Positions 43,051 through 56,800 of a DNA stretch of 64,000 nt are shown one piece after another. Position 1 is the first letter of the stretch; each line of letters begins with the position of its first letter. The position numbers were made by a program, and so were the translations under genes. The stretch is from Cherax quadricarinatus (lineage: Eukaryota > Arthropoda > Malacostraca > Decapoda > Parastacidae): assembly GCF_038502225.1 (NCBI RefSeq), contig NC_091303.1, positions 27,442,830-27,506,829 of the forward strand, given 5' to 3'. Below the pieces are notes generated by a model that worked only from the letters and a program-made list of their open reading frames with translations, searched no databases and was not told where the DNA came from.

Positions 43051-44385
43051 GAAGGTCGCTCCTGTCTGTCTCAACTATTGGATCACTACGACAAGGTCCT
43101 AAATGCACTAGAAGACAAAAAGAATGCAGATGTAATAGATACAGACTTTGCAAAAGCCTTCGACAAGTGTGACCATGGCATAATAGCGCACAAAATGCGT
43201 GCTAAAGGAATAACAGGAAAAGTCGGTCGATGGATCTATAATTTCCTCACTAACAGAACACAGAGAGTAGTCGTCAACAGAGTAAAGTCCGAGGCAGCTA
43301 CGGTGAAAAGCTCTGTTCCACAAGGCACAGTACTCGCTCCCATCTTGTTCCTCATCCTCATATCCAACATACACAAGGATGTCAGCCACAGCACCGTGTC
43401 TTCCTTTGCAGATGACACCCGAATCTGCATGACAGTGTCTTCCATTGCAGACACTGCAAAGCTCCAGGCGGACATCAACCAAATCTTTCAGTGGGCTGCA
43501 GAAAACAATATGAAGTTCAACGATGAGAAATTTAAATTACTCAGATATGGTAAACATGAGGAAAATAAATCTTCATAAGAGTACAAAACAAATTCTGGCC
43601 ACAAAATAGAGCGAAACACCAACGTCAAAGACCTGGGAGTGATCATGTCGGAGGATCTCACCTTCAAGGACCATAACATTGTATCAATCGCATCTGCTAG
43701 AAAAATGACAGGATGGATAATGAGAACCTTCAAAACTAGGGAGGCCAAGCCCATGATGACACTCTTCAGGTCACTTGTTCTATCTAGGCTGGAATATTGC
43801 TGCACACTAACAGCACCTTTCAAGGCAGGTAAAATTGCCGACCTAGAAAATGTACAGAGAACTTTCACGGCGCGCATAACGGAGATAAAACACCTCAATT
43901 ACTGGGAGCGCTTGAGGTTCCTAAACCTGTATTCCCTGGAACTCAGGAGGGAGAGATACATGATTATATACACCTGGAAAATCCTAGAGGGACTAGTACC
44001 GAACTTGCACACGAAAATCACTCACTACGAAAGCAAAAGACTTGGCAGACGATGCACCATCCCCCCAATGAAAAGCAGGGGTGTCACTAGCACGTTAAGA
44101 GACCATACAATAAGTGTCAGGGGCCCGAGACTGTTCAACTGCCTCCCAGCACACATAAGGGGGAATTACCAACAGACCCCTGGCAGTCTTCAAGCTGGCA
44201 CTGGACAAGCACCTAAAGTCAGTTCCGGATCAGCCGGGCTGTGGCTCGTACGTTGGTTTGCGTGCAGCCAGCAGCAACAGCCTGGTTGATCAGGCTCTGA
44301 TCCACCAGGAGGCCTGGTCACGGACCGGGCCGCGGGGGCGTTGACCCCCGGAGCTCTCTCCAGGTAAACTCTCCAGGTATGTATG
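43051..44385 (+). pseudogene. LINE-A copy G, RT second half to 3' end
   Basis: FAKAFDKCDHGIIAHKMRAK, PQGTVLAPILF and SFADDTRICMT are intact. A C-to-A change creates TAA at 43576 (TCATAAGAG for TCATCAGAG). A further one-base insertion near 44163 (GGGGGAATTACC) shifts the C-terminus. The 3' stem-loop lies at about 44333-44349. Confidence 0.88.
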
Positions 44386-44429
44386 TGCGCGCGCGCTCGT
44401 GTGGGTGTATGACCCACTTAATATTTGTA

Positions 44430-44745
44430 TTTATAACTCATTACAATTATGACCAGTTGTGGACGTATCAGTGGCTCATTACTTTGTAATTTGTTCATGA
44501 CAGTAACCATGTATAGGAATGAGGCTGATTCATTACCTTTGTAACTTGCCATGATTGTGACCAGATCTACCTGGAGTTCATTACCTTTGTAACTAGTTGA
44601 GCTATCATAACTTTGGGGTCCAGTCACTGGACCCATTATGTACCTTTGTAATCTTTTGACTACCGCCCACAGGATGGGTATGGGGTGACTACCGCCCACA
44701 GGATGGGTATGGGGTGCATAATAAAGATATTAAAGTAACTAGCAA
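44430..44745 (+). mobile_element. 3' end of the gag-only/I-group family, with duplicated hairpin
   Basis: Plus-strand homologue of 23798-24262. The terminal motif TGACTACCGCCCACAGGATG is duplicated head-to-tail (29 bp at 44657-44685 and 44686-44714) before GCATAATAAAG and the (AACT)-like tail. Confidence 0.75.
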
Positions 44746-44877
44746 TGAGCTTCCTGGGAGGGACTTGCAGGTATGTGATATTAAATGAGAGGCGCGATAG
44801 TGATCATTTTTGTAATTAAAACCTTATAACATGTAAACCACATATTGTAAATTTTACAAGGAAATAAACATTTGAAT
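44746..44877 (+). other. LINE-like 3' tail at the array II edge
   Basis: Non-coding; ends AAGGAAATAAACATTTGAATTTG and passes directly into the first minisatellite unit (GAGGAGTCGTG). The tail resembles the end of the insertion at 42671-43050. Confidence 0.5.
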
Positions 44878-47800
44878 TTGGAGGAGTCGTGTGGAAACTA
44901 CCACTGGAGGAGTCGTGTGGACACTACCACTGGAGGAGTCGTGTGGACACTACCACTGGATGAGTCGTGTGGACACTACCACTGGAGGAGTCGTGTGGAC
45001 ACTACCACTGGAGGAGTCGTGTGGACACTACCACTGGAGGAGTCGTGTGGACACTACCACTGGAGGAGTCGTGTGGACACTACCACTGGAGGAGTCGTGT
45101 GGACACTACCACTGGAGGAGTCGTGTGGACACTACCACTGGAGGAGCCGTGTGGACACTACCACTGGAGGAGTCGTGTGGACACTACCACTGGAGGAGTC
45201 GTGTGGGCACTACCACTGGAGGAGTCGTGTGGACACTACCACTGGAGGAGTCGTGTGGACACTACCACTGGAGGAGTCGTGTGGACACTACCACTGGAGG
45301 AGTCGTGTGGACACTACCACTGGAGGAGTCGTGTGGACACTACCACTGGAGGAGTCGTGTGGACACTACCACTGGAGGAGCCGTGTGGACACTACCACTG
45401 GAGGAGTCGTGGACACGACCACTGGAGGAGTCGTGTGGACACTACCACTGGAGGAGTCGTGTGGACACTACCACTGGAGGAGTCGTGTGGACACTACCAC
45501 TGGAGGAGTCGTGTGGACACTACCACTGGAGGAGTCGTGTGGACACTACCACTGGAGGAGTCGTGTGGACACTACCACTGGAGGAGTCGTGTGGACACTA
45601 CCACTGGAGGAGTCGTGTGGACACTACCACTGGAGGAGCCGTGTGGACACTACCACTGGAGGAGTCGTGTGGACACTACCACTGGAGGAGTCGTGTGGAC
45701 ACTACCACTTGAGGAGTCGTGTGGACACTACCACTGGAGGAGTCGTGTGGACACTACCACTGGAGGAGTCGTGTGGACACTACCACTGGAGGAGTCGTGT
45801 GGACACTACCACTGGAGGAGTCGTGTGGACACTACCACTGGAGGAGTCGTGTGGACACTACCACTGGAGGAGTCGTGTGGACACTACCACTGGAGGAGTC
45901 GTGTGGACACTACCACTGGAGGAGTCGTGTGGACACTACCACTGGAGGAGTCGTGTGGACACTACCACTGGAGGAGTCGTGTGGACACTACCACTGGAGG
46001 AGTCGTGTGGACACTACCACTGGAGGAGTCGTGTGGACACTACCACTGGAGGAGTCGTGTGGACACTACCACTGGAGGAGTCGTGTGGACACTACCACTG
46101 GAGGAGTCGTGTGGACACTACCACTACCACTGGAGGAGTCGTGTGGACACTACCACTGGAGGAGTCGTGTGGTTACTACCACTGGAGGAGTCGTGTGGAC
46201 ACTACCACTGGAGGAGTCGTGTGGTTACTACCACTGGAGGAGTCGTGTGGACACTACCACTGGAGGAGTCGTGTGGACACTACCACTGGAGGAGTCGTGT
46301 GGACACTACCACTGGAGGAGTCGTGTGGTTACTACCACTGGAGGAGTCGTGTGGACACTACCACTGGAGGAGTCGTGTGGACACTACCACTGGAGGAGTC
46401 GTGTGGACACTACCACTGGAGGAGTCGTGTGGACACTACCACTGGAGGAGTCGTGTGGACACTACCACTGGAGGAGTCGTGTGGACACTACCACTGGAGG
46501 AGTCGTGTGGACACTACCACTGGAGGAGTCGTGTGGTTACTACCACTGGAGGAGTCGTGTGGACACTACCACTGGAGGAGTCGTGTGGTTACTACCACTG
46601 GAGGAGTCGTGTGGACACTACCACTGGAGGAGTCGTGTGGACACTACCACTGGAGGAGTCGTGTGGACACTACCACTGGAGGAGTCGTGTGGACACTACC
46701 ACTGGAGGAGTCGTGTGGACACTACCACTGGAGGAGTCGTGTGGACACTACCACTGGAGGAGTCGTGTGGACACTACCACTGGAGGAGTCGTGTGGACAC
46801 TACCACTGGAGGAGTCGTGTGGACACTACCACTGGAGGAGTCGTGTGGACACTACCACTGGAGGAGTCGTGTGGACACTACCACTGGAGGAGTCGTGTGG
46901 ACACTACCACTGGAGGAGTCGTGTGGACACTACCACTGGAGGAGTCGTGTGGACACTACCACTGGAGGAGTCGTGTGGACACTACCACTGGAGGAGTCGT
47001 GTGGACACTACCACTGGAGGAGTCGTGTGGACACTACCACTGGAGGAGTCGTGTGGACACTACCACTGGAGGAGTCGTGTGGACACTACCACTGGAGGAG
47101 TCGTGTGGACACTACCACTGGAGGAGTCGTGTGGACACTACCACTGGAGGAGTCGTGTGGACACTACCACTGGAGGAGTCGTGTGGACACTACCACTGGA
47201 GGAGTCGTGTGGACACTACCACTGGAGGAGTCGTGTGGACACTACCACTGGAGGAGTCGTGTGGACACTACCACTGGAGGAGTCGTGTGGACACTACCAC
47301 TGGAGGAGTCGTGTGGACACTACCACTGGAGGAGTCGTGTGGACACTACCACTGGAGGAGTCGTGTGGACACTACCACTGGAGGAGTCGTGTGGAGGAGT
47401 CGTGTGGACTACCACTGGAGGAGTCGTGTGGACACTACCACTGGAGGAGTCGTGTGGACACTACCACTGGAGGAGTCGTGTGGACACTACCACTGGAGGA
47501 GTCGTGTGGACACTACCACTGGAGGAGTCGTGTGTGGAGGAGTCGTGTGGACACTACTACTGGAGGACTACCACTGGAGGAGTCGTGTGGACACTACCAC
47601 TGGAGGAGTCGTGTGGACACTACCACTGGAGGAGTCGTGTAGACACTACCACTGGAGGAGTCGTGTGGACACTACCACTGGAGGAGTCGTGTGGACACAA
47701 CCACAGGAGGAGTCGTGTGGACACAACCAATGGAGGAGTCGTGTGGACACAACCACTGGAGGAGTCGTGTGGACACTACCACTGGAGGAGTCGTGTGGAC

Positions 47801-50800
47801 ACTACCACTGGAGGAGTCGTGTGGACACTACCACTGGAGGAGTCGTGTGGACACTACCACTGGAGGAGTCGTGTTGACACTACCCTGGAGGACGTGTGGA
47901 GGAGTCGTGTGGACACTACCACTGGAGGAGTCGTGTGGACACTACCACTGGAGGAGTCGTGTGGACACTACCACTGGAGGAGTCGTGTGGACACTACCAC
48001 TGGAGGAGTCGTGTGGACACTACCACTGGAGGAGTCGTGTGGACACTACCACTGGAGGAGTCGTGTGGACACTACCACTGGAGGAGTCGTGTGGACACTA
48101 CCACTGGAGGAGTCGTGTGGACACTACCACTGGAGGAGTCGTGTGGACACTACCACTGGAGGAGTCGTGTGGACACTACCACTGGAGGAGTCGTGTGGAC
48201 ACTACCACTGGAGGAGTCGTGTGGACACTACCACTGGAGGAGTCGTGTGGTTACTACCACTGGAGGAGTCGTGTGGACACTACCACTGGAGGAGTCGTGT
48301 GGACACTACCACTGGAGGAGTCGTGTGGACACTACCACGGGAGGAGTCGTGTGGACACTACCACTGGAGGAGTCGTGTGGACACTACCACTGGAGGAGTC
48401 GTGTGGAGTCACTACCACTGGAGGAGTCGTGTGGACACTACCACTGGAGGAGTCGTGTGGACACTACCACTGGAGGAGTCGTGTGGACACTACCACTGGA
48501 GGAGTCACTACCACTGGAGGAGTCGTGTGGACACTACCACTGGAGGAGTCGTGTGGACACGACCACTGGACGAGTCGTGTGGACACTACCACTGGAGGAG
48601 TCGTGTGGACACTACCACTGGAGGAGTCGTGTGGACACTACCACTGGAGGAGTCGTGTGGACACTACCACTGGAGGAGTCGTGTGGACACTACCACTGGA
48701 GGAGTCGTGTGGACACTACCACTGGAGGAGTCGGGTGGACACTACCACAGTCGTGTGGACACTACCACTGGAGTCGTGTGGACACTACCACTGGAGGAGT
48801 CGTGTGGACACTACCACTGGAGGAGTCGTGTGGACACTACCACTGGAGGAGTCGTGTGGACACTACCACTGGAGGAGTCGTGGGGACCCTACCACTGGAG
48901 GACTGGACACTAGGAGTCGTGTGGACACTACCACTGGAGGAGTCGTGTGGACACTACCACTGGAGGAGTCGTGTGGACACTACCACTGGAGGAGTCGTGT
49001 GGACACTACCACTGGAGGAGTCGTGTGGACACTACCACTGGAGGAGTCGTGTGGACAGTACCACTGGAGGAGTCGTGTGGACACTACCACTGGAGGAGTC
49101 GTGTGGACACTACCACTGTCGTGTGGACACTACCACTGGAGGAGTCGTGTGGACACTACCACTGGAGGAGTCACTACCACTGGAGGAGTCGTGTGGACAC
49201 TAACACTGGAGGAGTCGTGTGGACACTACCACTGGAGGAGTCGTGTGGACACTACCACTGGAGGAGTCGTGTGGACACTACCACTGGAGGAGTCGTGTGG
49301 ACACTAGCACTGGAGGAGTCGTGTGGACACTACCACTGGAGGAGTCGTGTGGACACTACCACTGGAGGAGTCGTGTGGACACTACCACTGGAGGAGTCGT
49401 GTGGACACTACCACTGGGGGAGTCGTGTGGACAGTCGTGTGGACACTACCACTGGAGGAGTCGTGTGGACACTACCACTGGAGGAGTCGTGTGGACACTA
49501 CCACTGGAGGAGTCGTGTGGACACTACCACTGGAGGAGTCGTGTGGACACTACCACTGGAGGAGTCGTGTGGACACTACCACTGGAGGAGTCGTGTGGAG
49601 TCGTGTGGACACTACCACTGGAGGAGTCGTGTGGACACTACCACTGGAGGAGTCGTGTGGACACTACCACTGGAGGAGTCGTGTGGACACTACCACTGGA
49701 GGAGTCGTGTGGACACTACCACTGGAGGAGTCGTGTGGACACTACCACTGGAGGAGTCGTGTGGACACTACCACTGGAGGAGTCGTGTGGACACTACCAC
49801 TGGAGGAGTCGTGTGGACACTACCACTGGAGGAGTCGTGTGGACACTACCACTGGAGGAGTCGTGTGGACACTACCACTGGAGGAGTCGTGTGGACACTA
49901 CCACTGGAGGAGTCGTGTGGACACTACCACTGGAGGAGTCGTGTGGACACTACCACTGGAGGAGTCGTGTGGACACTACCACTGGAGGAGTCGTGTGGAC
50001 ACTACCACTGGAGGAGTCGTGTGGACACTACCACTGGAGGAGTCGTGTGGACACTACCACTGGAGGAGTCGTGTGGACACTACCACTGGAGGAGTCGTGT
50101 GGACACTACCACTGGAGGAGTCGTGTGGACACTACCACTGGAGGAGTCGTGTGGACACTACCACTGGAGGAGTCGTGTGGACACTACCACTGGAGGAGTC
50201 GTGTGGACACTACCACTGGAGGAGTCGTGTGGACACTACCACTGGAGGAGTCGTGTGGACACTACCACTGGAGGAGTCGTGTGGACACTACCACTGGAGG
50301 AGTCGTGTGGACACTACCACTGGAGGAGTCGTGTGGACACTACCACTGGAGGAGTCGTGTGGGCACTACCACTGGAGGAGTCGTGTGGACTGGGAGTCGG
50401 GTGGACACTACCACTGGAGGAGTCGTGTGGACACTACCACTGGAGGAGTCGTGTGGACACTACCACTGGAGGAGTCGTGTGGACACTACCACTGGAGGAG
50501 TCGTGTGGACACTACCACTGGAGGAGTCGTGTGGACACTACCACTGGAGGAGTCGTGTGGACACTACCACTGGAGGAGTCGTGTGGACACTACCACTGGA
50601 GGAGTCGTGTGGACACTACCACTGGAGGAGTCGTGTGGACACTACCACTGGAGGAGTCGTGTGGACACTACCACTGGAGGAGTCGTGTGGACACTACCAC
50701 TGGAGGAGTCGTGTGGACACTACCACTGGAGGAGTCGTGTGGACACTACCACTGGAGGAGTCGTGTGGACACTACCACTGGAGGAGTCGTGTGGACACTA

Positions 50801-53800
50801 CCACTGGAGGAGTCGTGTGGACACTACCACTGGAGGAGTCGTGTGGACACTACCACTGGAGGAGTCGTGTGGACACTACCACTGGAGGAGTCGTGTGGAC
50901 AGTCGTGTGGACACTACCACTGGAGGAGTCGTGTTACCACTGGAGGAGTCGTGTGGACACTACCACTGGAGGAGTCGTGTGGACACTACCACTGGAGGAG
51001 TCGTGTGGACACTACCACTGGAGGAGTCGTGTGGACACTACCACTGGAGGAGTCGTGTGGACACTACCACTGGAGGAGTCGTGTGGACACTACCACTGGA
51101 GGAGTCGTGTGGACACTACCACTGGAGGAGTCGTGTGGACACTACCACTGGAGGAGTCGTGTGGACACTACCACTGGAGGAGTCGTGTGGACACTACCAC
51201 TGGAGGAGTCGTGTGGACACTACCACTGGAGGATTCGTGTGGACACTACCACTGGAGGAGTCGTGTGGACACTACCACTGGAGGAGTCGTGGAGGAGTCG
51301 TGTGGACACTACCACTGGAGGACACTACCACTGGAGGAGTCGTGTGGACACTACCACAGTCGTGTACCACTGGAGGAGTCGTGTGGACACTACACTGGAG
51401 GACTGGAGGAGTCGTGTGGACACTACCACTGGAGGAGTCGTGTGGACACTACCACTGGAGGAGTCGTGTGGACACTACCACTACGTGTGGTTACACTGGA
51501 GGAGTCGTGTGGAGTCACTACCACTGGAGGAGTCGTGTGGACACTACCACTGGAGGAGTCGTGTGGACACTACCACTGGAGGAGTCGTGTGGACACTACC
51601 ACTGGAGGAGTCGTGTGGACACTACCACTGGAGGAGTCGTGTGGACACTACCACTGGAGGAGTCGTGTGGTTACTACCACTGGAGGAGTCGTGTGGACAC
51701 TACCACTGGAGGAGTCGTGTGGTTACTACCACTGGAGGAGTCGTGTGGACACTACCACTGGAGGAGTCGTGTGGACACTACCACTGGAGGAGTCGTGTGG
51801 ACACTACCACTGGAGGAGTCGTGTGGTTACTACCACTGGAGGAGTCGTGTGGACACTACCACTGGAGGAGTCGTGTGGTTACTACCATTGGAGGAGTCGT
51901 GTGGACACTACCACTGGAGGAGTCGTGTGGTTACTACCACTGGAGGAGTCGTGTGGACACTACCACTGGAGGAGTCGTGTGGACACTACCACTGGAGGAG
52001 TCGTGTGGACACTACCACTGGAGGAGTCGTGTTCACACTACCACTGGAGGAGTCGTGTGGACACTACCACTGGAGGAGTCGTGTGGACACTACCACTGGA
52101 GGAGTCGTGTGGACACTACCACTGGAGGAGTCGTGTGGACACTACCACTGGAGGAGTCGTGTGGACACTACCACTGGAGGAGTCGTGTGGACACTACCAC
52201 TGGAGGAGTCGTGTGGACACTACCACTGGAGGAGTCGTGTGGACACTACCACTGGAGGAGCCGTGTGGACACTACCACTGGGGGAGTCGTGTGGACACTA
52301 CCACTGGAGGAGCCGTGTGGACACTACCCCTGGGGGAGTCGTGTGGACACTACCACTGGAGGAGTCGTGTGGACACTACCACTGGAGGAGTCGTGTGGAC
52401 ACTACAACTGGAGGAGTTGTGTGGACACTACCACTGGAGGAGTCGTGTGGACACTACCACTGGAGGAGTCGTGTGGGCACTACCACTGGAGGAGTCGTGT
52501 GGACATTACCACTGGAGGAGTCGTGTGGACACTACCACTGTAAGAGCCTTGTGGACACTACCACTGGAGGAGTCGTGTGGACATTACCACTGGAGGAGTC
52601 GTGTGGACATTACCACTGGAGGAGTCGTGTGGACACTTCCACTGTAAGAGCCGTGTGGACACTACCACTGGAGGAGTCGTGTGGACATTACCACTGGAGG
52701 AGTCGTGTGGACATTACCACTGGAGGAGTCGTGTGGACATTACCACTGCAGAAGTCGTGTGGACATTACCACTGGAGGAGTCGTGTGGACACTACCACTG
52801 GAGGAGTCGTGTGGACATTACCACTGGAGGAGTCGTGTGGCCATTACCACTGGAGGAGTCGTGTGGACATTACCACTGGAGGAGTCGTGTGGACACTACC
52901 ACTGGAGGAGTCGTGTGGACATTACCACTGGAGGAGTCGTGTGGACATTACCACTGGAGGAGTCGTGTGGACACTACCACTGGAGGAGTCGTGTGGACAT
53001 TACCACTCGTGGAGTCGTGTGGACATTGCCACTGGAGGAGTCGTGTGGACATTACCACTGGAGGAGTCGTGTGGACATTACCACTGGAGGAGTCGTGTGG
53101 ACATTACCACTGGAGGAGTCGTGTGGACATTACCACTGGAGGAGTCGTGTGGACATTACCACTGGAGGAGTCGTGTGGACATTACCACTGGAGAAGTCGT
53201 GTGGACACTACCACTGGAGGAGTCGTGTGGACACTACCACTGGAGGAGTCGTGTGGACACTACCACTGGAGGAGTCGTGTGGACATTACCACTGGAGGAG
53301 TCGTGTGGACACTACCACTGGAGGAGTCGTGTGGACATTACCACTGGAGAAGTCGTGTGGACACTACCACTGGAGGAGTCGTGTGGACACTACCACTGGA
53401 GGAGACGTGTGGACATTACCACTGGAGGAGTCGTGTGGACATTACCACTGGAGGAGTCGTGTGGACATTACCACTGGAGGAGTCGTGTGGACACTACCAC
53501 TGGAGGAGTCGTGTGGACACTACCACTGGAGGAGTCGTGTGGACACTACCACTGGAGGAGTCGTGTGGACACTACCTCTGGAGGAGTCGTGTGGACATTA
53601 CCACTGGAGGAGTCGTGTGGACATTACCACTGGAGGAGTCGTGAGGACATTAACACTGGAGGAGTCGTGTGGACATTACCACTGGAGGAGTCGTGTGGAC
53701 ATTACCACTGGAGGAGTCGTGTGGACATTACCACTGGAGGAGTCGTGTGGACATTACCACTGGAGGAGTCGTGTGGACACTACCACTGGAGGAGTCGTGT

Positions 53801-56800
53801 GGACACTACCACTGGAGGAGTCGTGTGGACACTACCACTGGAGGAGTCGTGTGGACACTACCACTGGAGGAGTCGTGTGGACACTACCACTGGAGGAGTC
53901 GTGTGAACACTACCACTGGAGGAGTCGTGTGGACACTACCACTGGAGGAGTCGTGTGGACACTACCACTGGAGGAGTCGTGTGGACACTACCACTGGAGG
54001 AGAACACTACCACTGGAGGAGTCGTGTGGACACTACCACTGGAGGAGTCGTGTGGACACTACCACTGGAGGAGACGTGTGGGCACTACCACTGGAAGAGC
54101 CGTTTGGACACTACCACTGGAAGAGTCGTGTGGACACTACCACTGGAGGAGCCGTGTGGACTCTAACACTGGAGGAGTCGTGTGGACACTACCACTGGAG
54201 GAGCCGTGTGGGCACTACCACTGGAGGAGTCGTGTGGACACTACCTCTGGAGGAGTCGTGTGGACACTACCACTGGAGGAGTCGTGTGGACACTACCACT
54301 GGAGGAGCCGTGTGGACACTACCACTGGAGGAGTCGTGTGGACACTACCACTGGAGGAGTCGTGTGGACACTACCACTGGAGGAGTCGTGTGGACACTAC
54401 CACTGGAGGAGTCGTGTGGACACTACCACTGGAGGAGTCGTGTGGACACTACCACTGGAGGAGTCGTGTGGACATTACCACTGGAGGAGTCGTGTGGACA
54501 TTACCACTGGAGGAGTCGTGTGGACACTACCACTGGAGGAGTCGTGTGGACACTACCACCGGAGGAGTCGTGTGAACTACCACTGGAGGAGTCGTGTGGA
54601 CATTACCACTGGAGGAGTCGTGTGGACACTACCACTGGAGGAGTCGTGTGGACACTACCACTGGAGGAGTCGTGTGGACATTACCACTGGAGGAGTCGTG
54701 TGGACATTACCACTGGAGGAGTCGTGTGGACATTACCACTGGAGGAGTCGTGTGGACATTACCACTGGAGGAGTCGTGTGGACATTACCACTGGAGGAGT
54801 CGTGTGGACATTACCACTGGAGGATTCGTGTGGACATTACCACTGGAGGATTCGTGTGGACATTACCACTGGAGGAGTCGTGTGGACACTACCACTGGAG
54901 GAGTCGTGTGGACATTACCACTGGAGGAGTCGTGTGGACATTACCACTGGAGGAGTCGTGTGGACATTACCACTGGAGGAGTCGTGTGGACACTACCACT
55001 GGAGGAGTCGTGTGGACACTACCACTGGAGGAGCCGTGTGGACATTACCACTGGAGGAGTCGTGTGGACATTACAACTGGAGGAGTCGTGTGGACATTAC
55101 CACTGGAGGAGTCGTGTGGACACTACCACTGGAGGAGTCGTGTGGTCACTACCACTGGAGGAGCCGTGTGGACATTACCACTGGAGGAGTCGTGTGGACA
55201 TTACCACTGGAGGAGTCGTGTGGACATTACCACTGGAGGAGTCGTGTGGACATTACCACTGGAGGATTCGTGTGGACATTACCACTGGAGGAGTCGTGTG
55301 GACACTACCACTGGAGGAGTCGTGTGGACACTACCACTGGAGGAGTCGTGTGGTTACTACCACTGGAGGAGTCGTGTGGACACTACCACTGGAGGAGTCG
55401 TGTGGACACTACCACTGGAGGAGTCGTGTGGACACTACCACTGGAGGAGTCGTGTGGACACTACCACTGGAGGAGTCGTGTGGACACTACCACTGGAGGA
55501 GTCGTGTGGTTACTACCACTGGAGGAGTCGTGTGGACACTACCACTGGAGGAGTCGTGTGGTTACTACCATTGGAGGAGTCGTGTGGACACTACCACTGG
55601 AGGAGTCGTGTGGTTACTACCACTGGAGGAGTCGTGTGGACACTACCACTGGAGGAGTCGTGTGGACACTACCACTGGAGGAGTCGTGTGGACACTACCA
55701 CTGGAGGAGTCGTGTGGACACTACCACTGGAGGAGTCGTGTGGACACTACCACTGGAGGAGTCGTGTGGACACTACCACTGGAGGAGTCGTGTGGACACT
55801 ACCACTGGAGGAGTCGTGTGGACACTACCACTGGAGGAGTCGTGTGGACACTACCACTGGAGGAGTCGTGTGGACACTACCACTGGAGGAGTCGTGTGGA
55901 CACTACCACTGGAGGAGTCGTGTGGACACTACCACTGGAGGAGTCGTGTGGACACTACCACTGGAGGAGTCGTGTGGACACTACCACTGGAGGAGTCGTG
56001 TGGACACTACCACTGGAGGAGTCGTGTGCACACTACCACTGGAGGAGTCGTGTGGACACTACCACTGGAGGAGTCGTGTGGACACTACAACTGGAGGAGT
56101 TGTGTGGACACTACCACTGGAGGAGTCGTGTGGACACTACCACTGGAGGAGTCGTGTGGGCACTACCACTGGAGGAGTCGTGTGGACATTACCACTGGAG
56201 GAGTCGTGTGGACACTACCACTGTAAGAGCCTTGTGGACACTACCACTGGAGGAGTCGTGTGGACATTACCACTGGAGGAGTCGTGTGGACATTACCACT
56301 GGAGGAGTCGTGTGGACACTTCCACTGTAAGAGCCGTGTGGACACTACCACTGGAGGAGTCGTGTGGACATTACCACTGGAGGAGTCGTGTGGACATTAC
56401 CACTGGAGGAGTCGTGTGGACATTACCACTGGAGAAGTCGTGTGGACATTACCACTGGAGGAGTCGTGTGGACACTACCACTGGAGGAGTCGTGTGGACA
56501 TTACCACTGGAGGAGTCGTGTGGACATTACCACTGGAGGAGTCGTGTGGACATTACCACTGGAGGAGTCGTGTGGACATTACCACTGGAGGAGTCGTGTG
56601 GACATTACCACTGGAGGAGTCGTGTGGACATTACCACTGGAGGAGTCGTGTGGACACTACCACTGGAGGAGTCGTGTGGACACTACCACTGGAGGAGTCG
56701 TGTGGACATTACCAATGGAGGAGTCGTGTGGACACTACCACTGGAGGAGTCGTGTGGACATTACCACTGGAGGAGTCGTGTGGACATTACCACTGGAGGA

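Larger units (their letters stand above)
39872..44385 (+). mobile_element. LINE-A copy G, longest copy (ORF1 to 3' end)
   Basis: ORF1 (39872-41130), ORF2 endonuclease (41130-42047), RT first half (42048-42670), a foreign 380-bp insertion (42671-43050), RT second half and C-terminal region (43051-44345), then the stem-loop and (CTCCAGGTAAA)n-type tail. Several lesions make it inactive. It is the only copy here that keeps ORF1. Confidence 0.88.
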
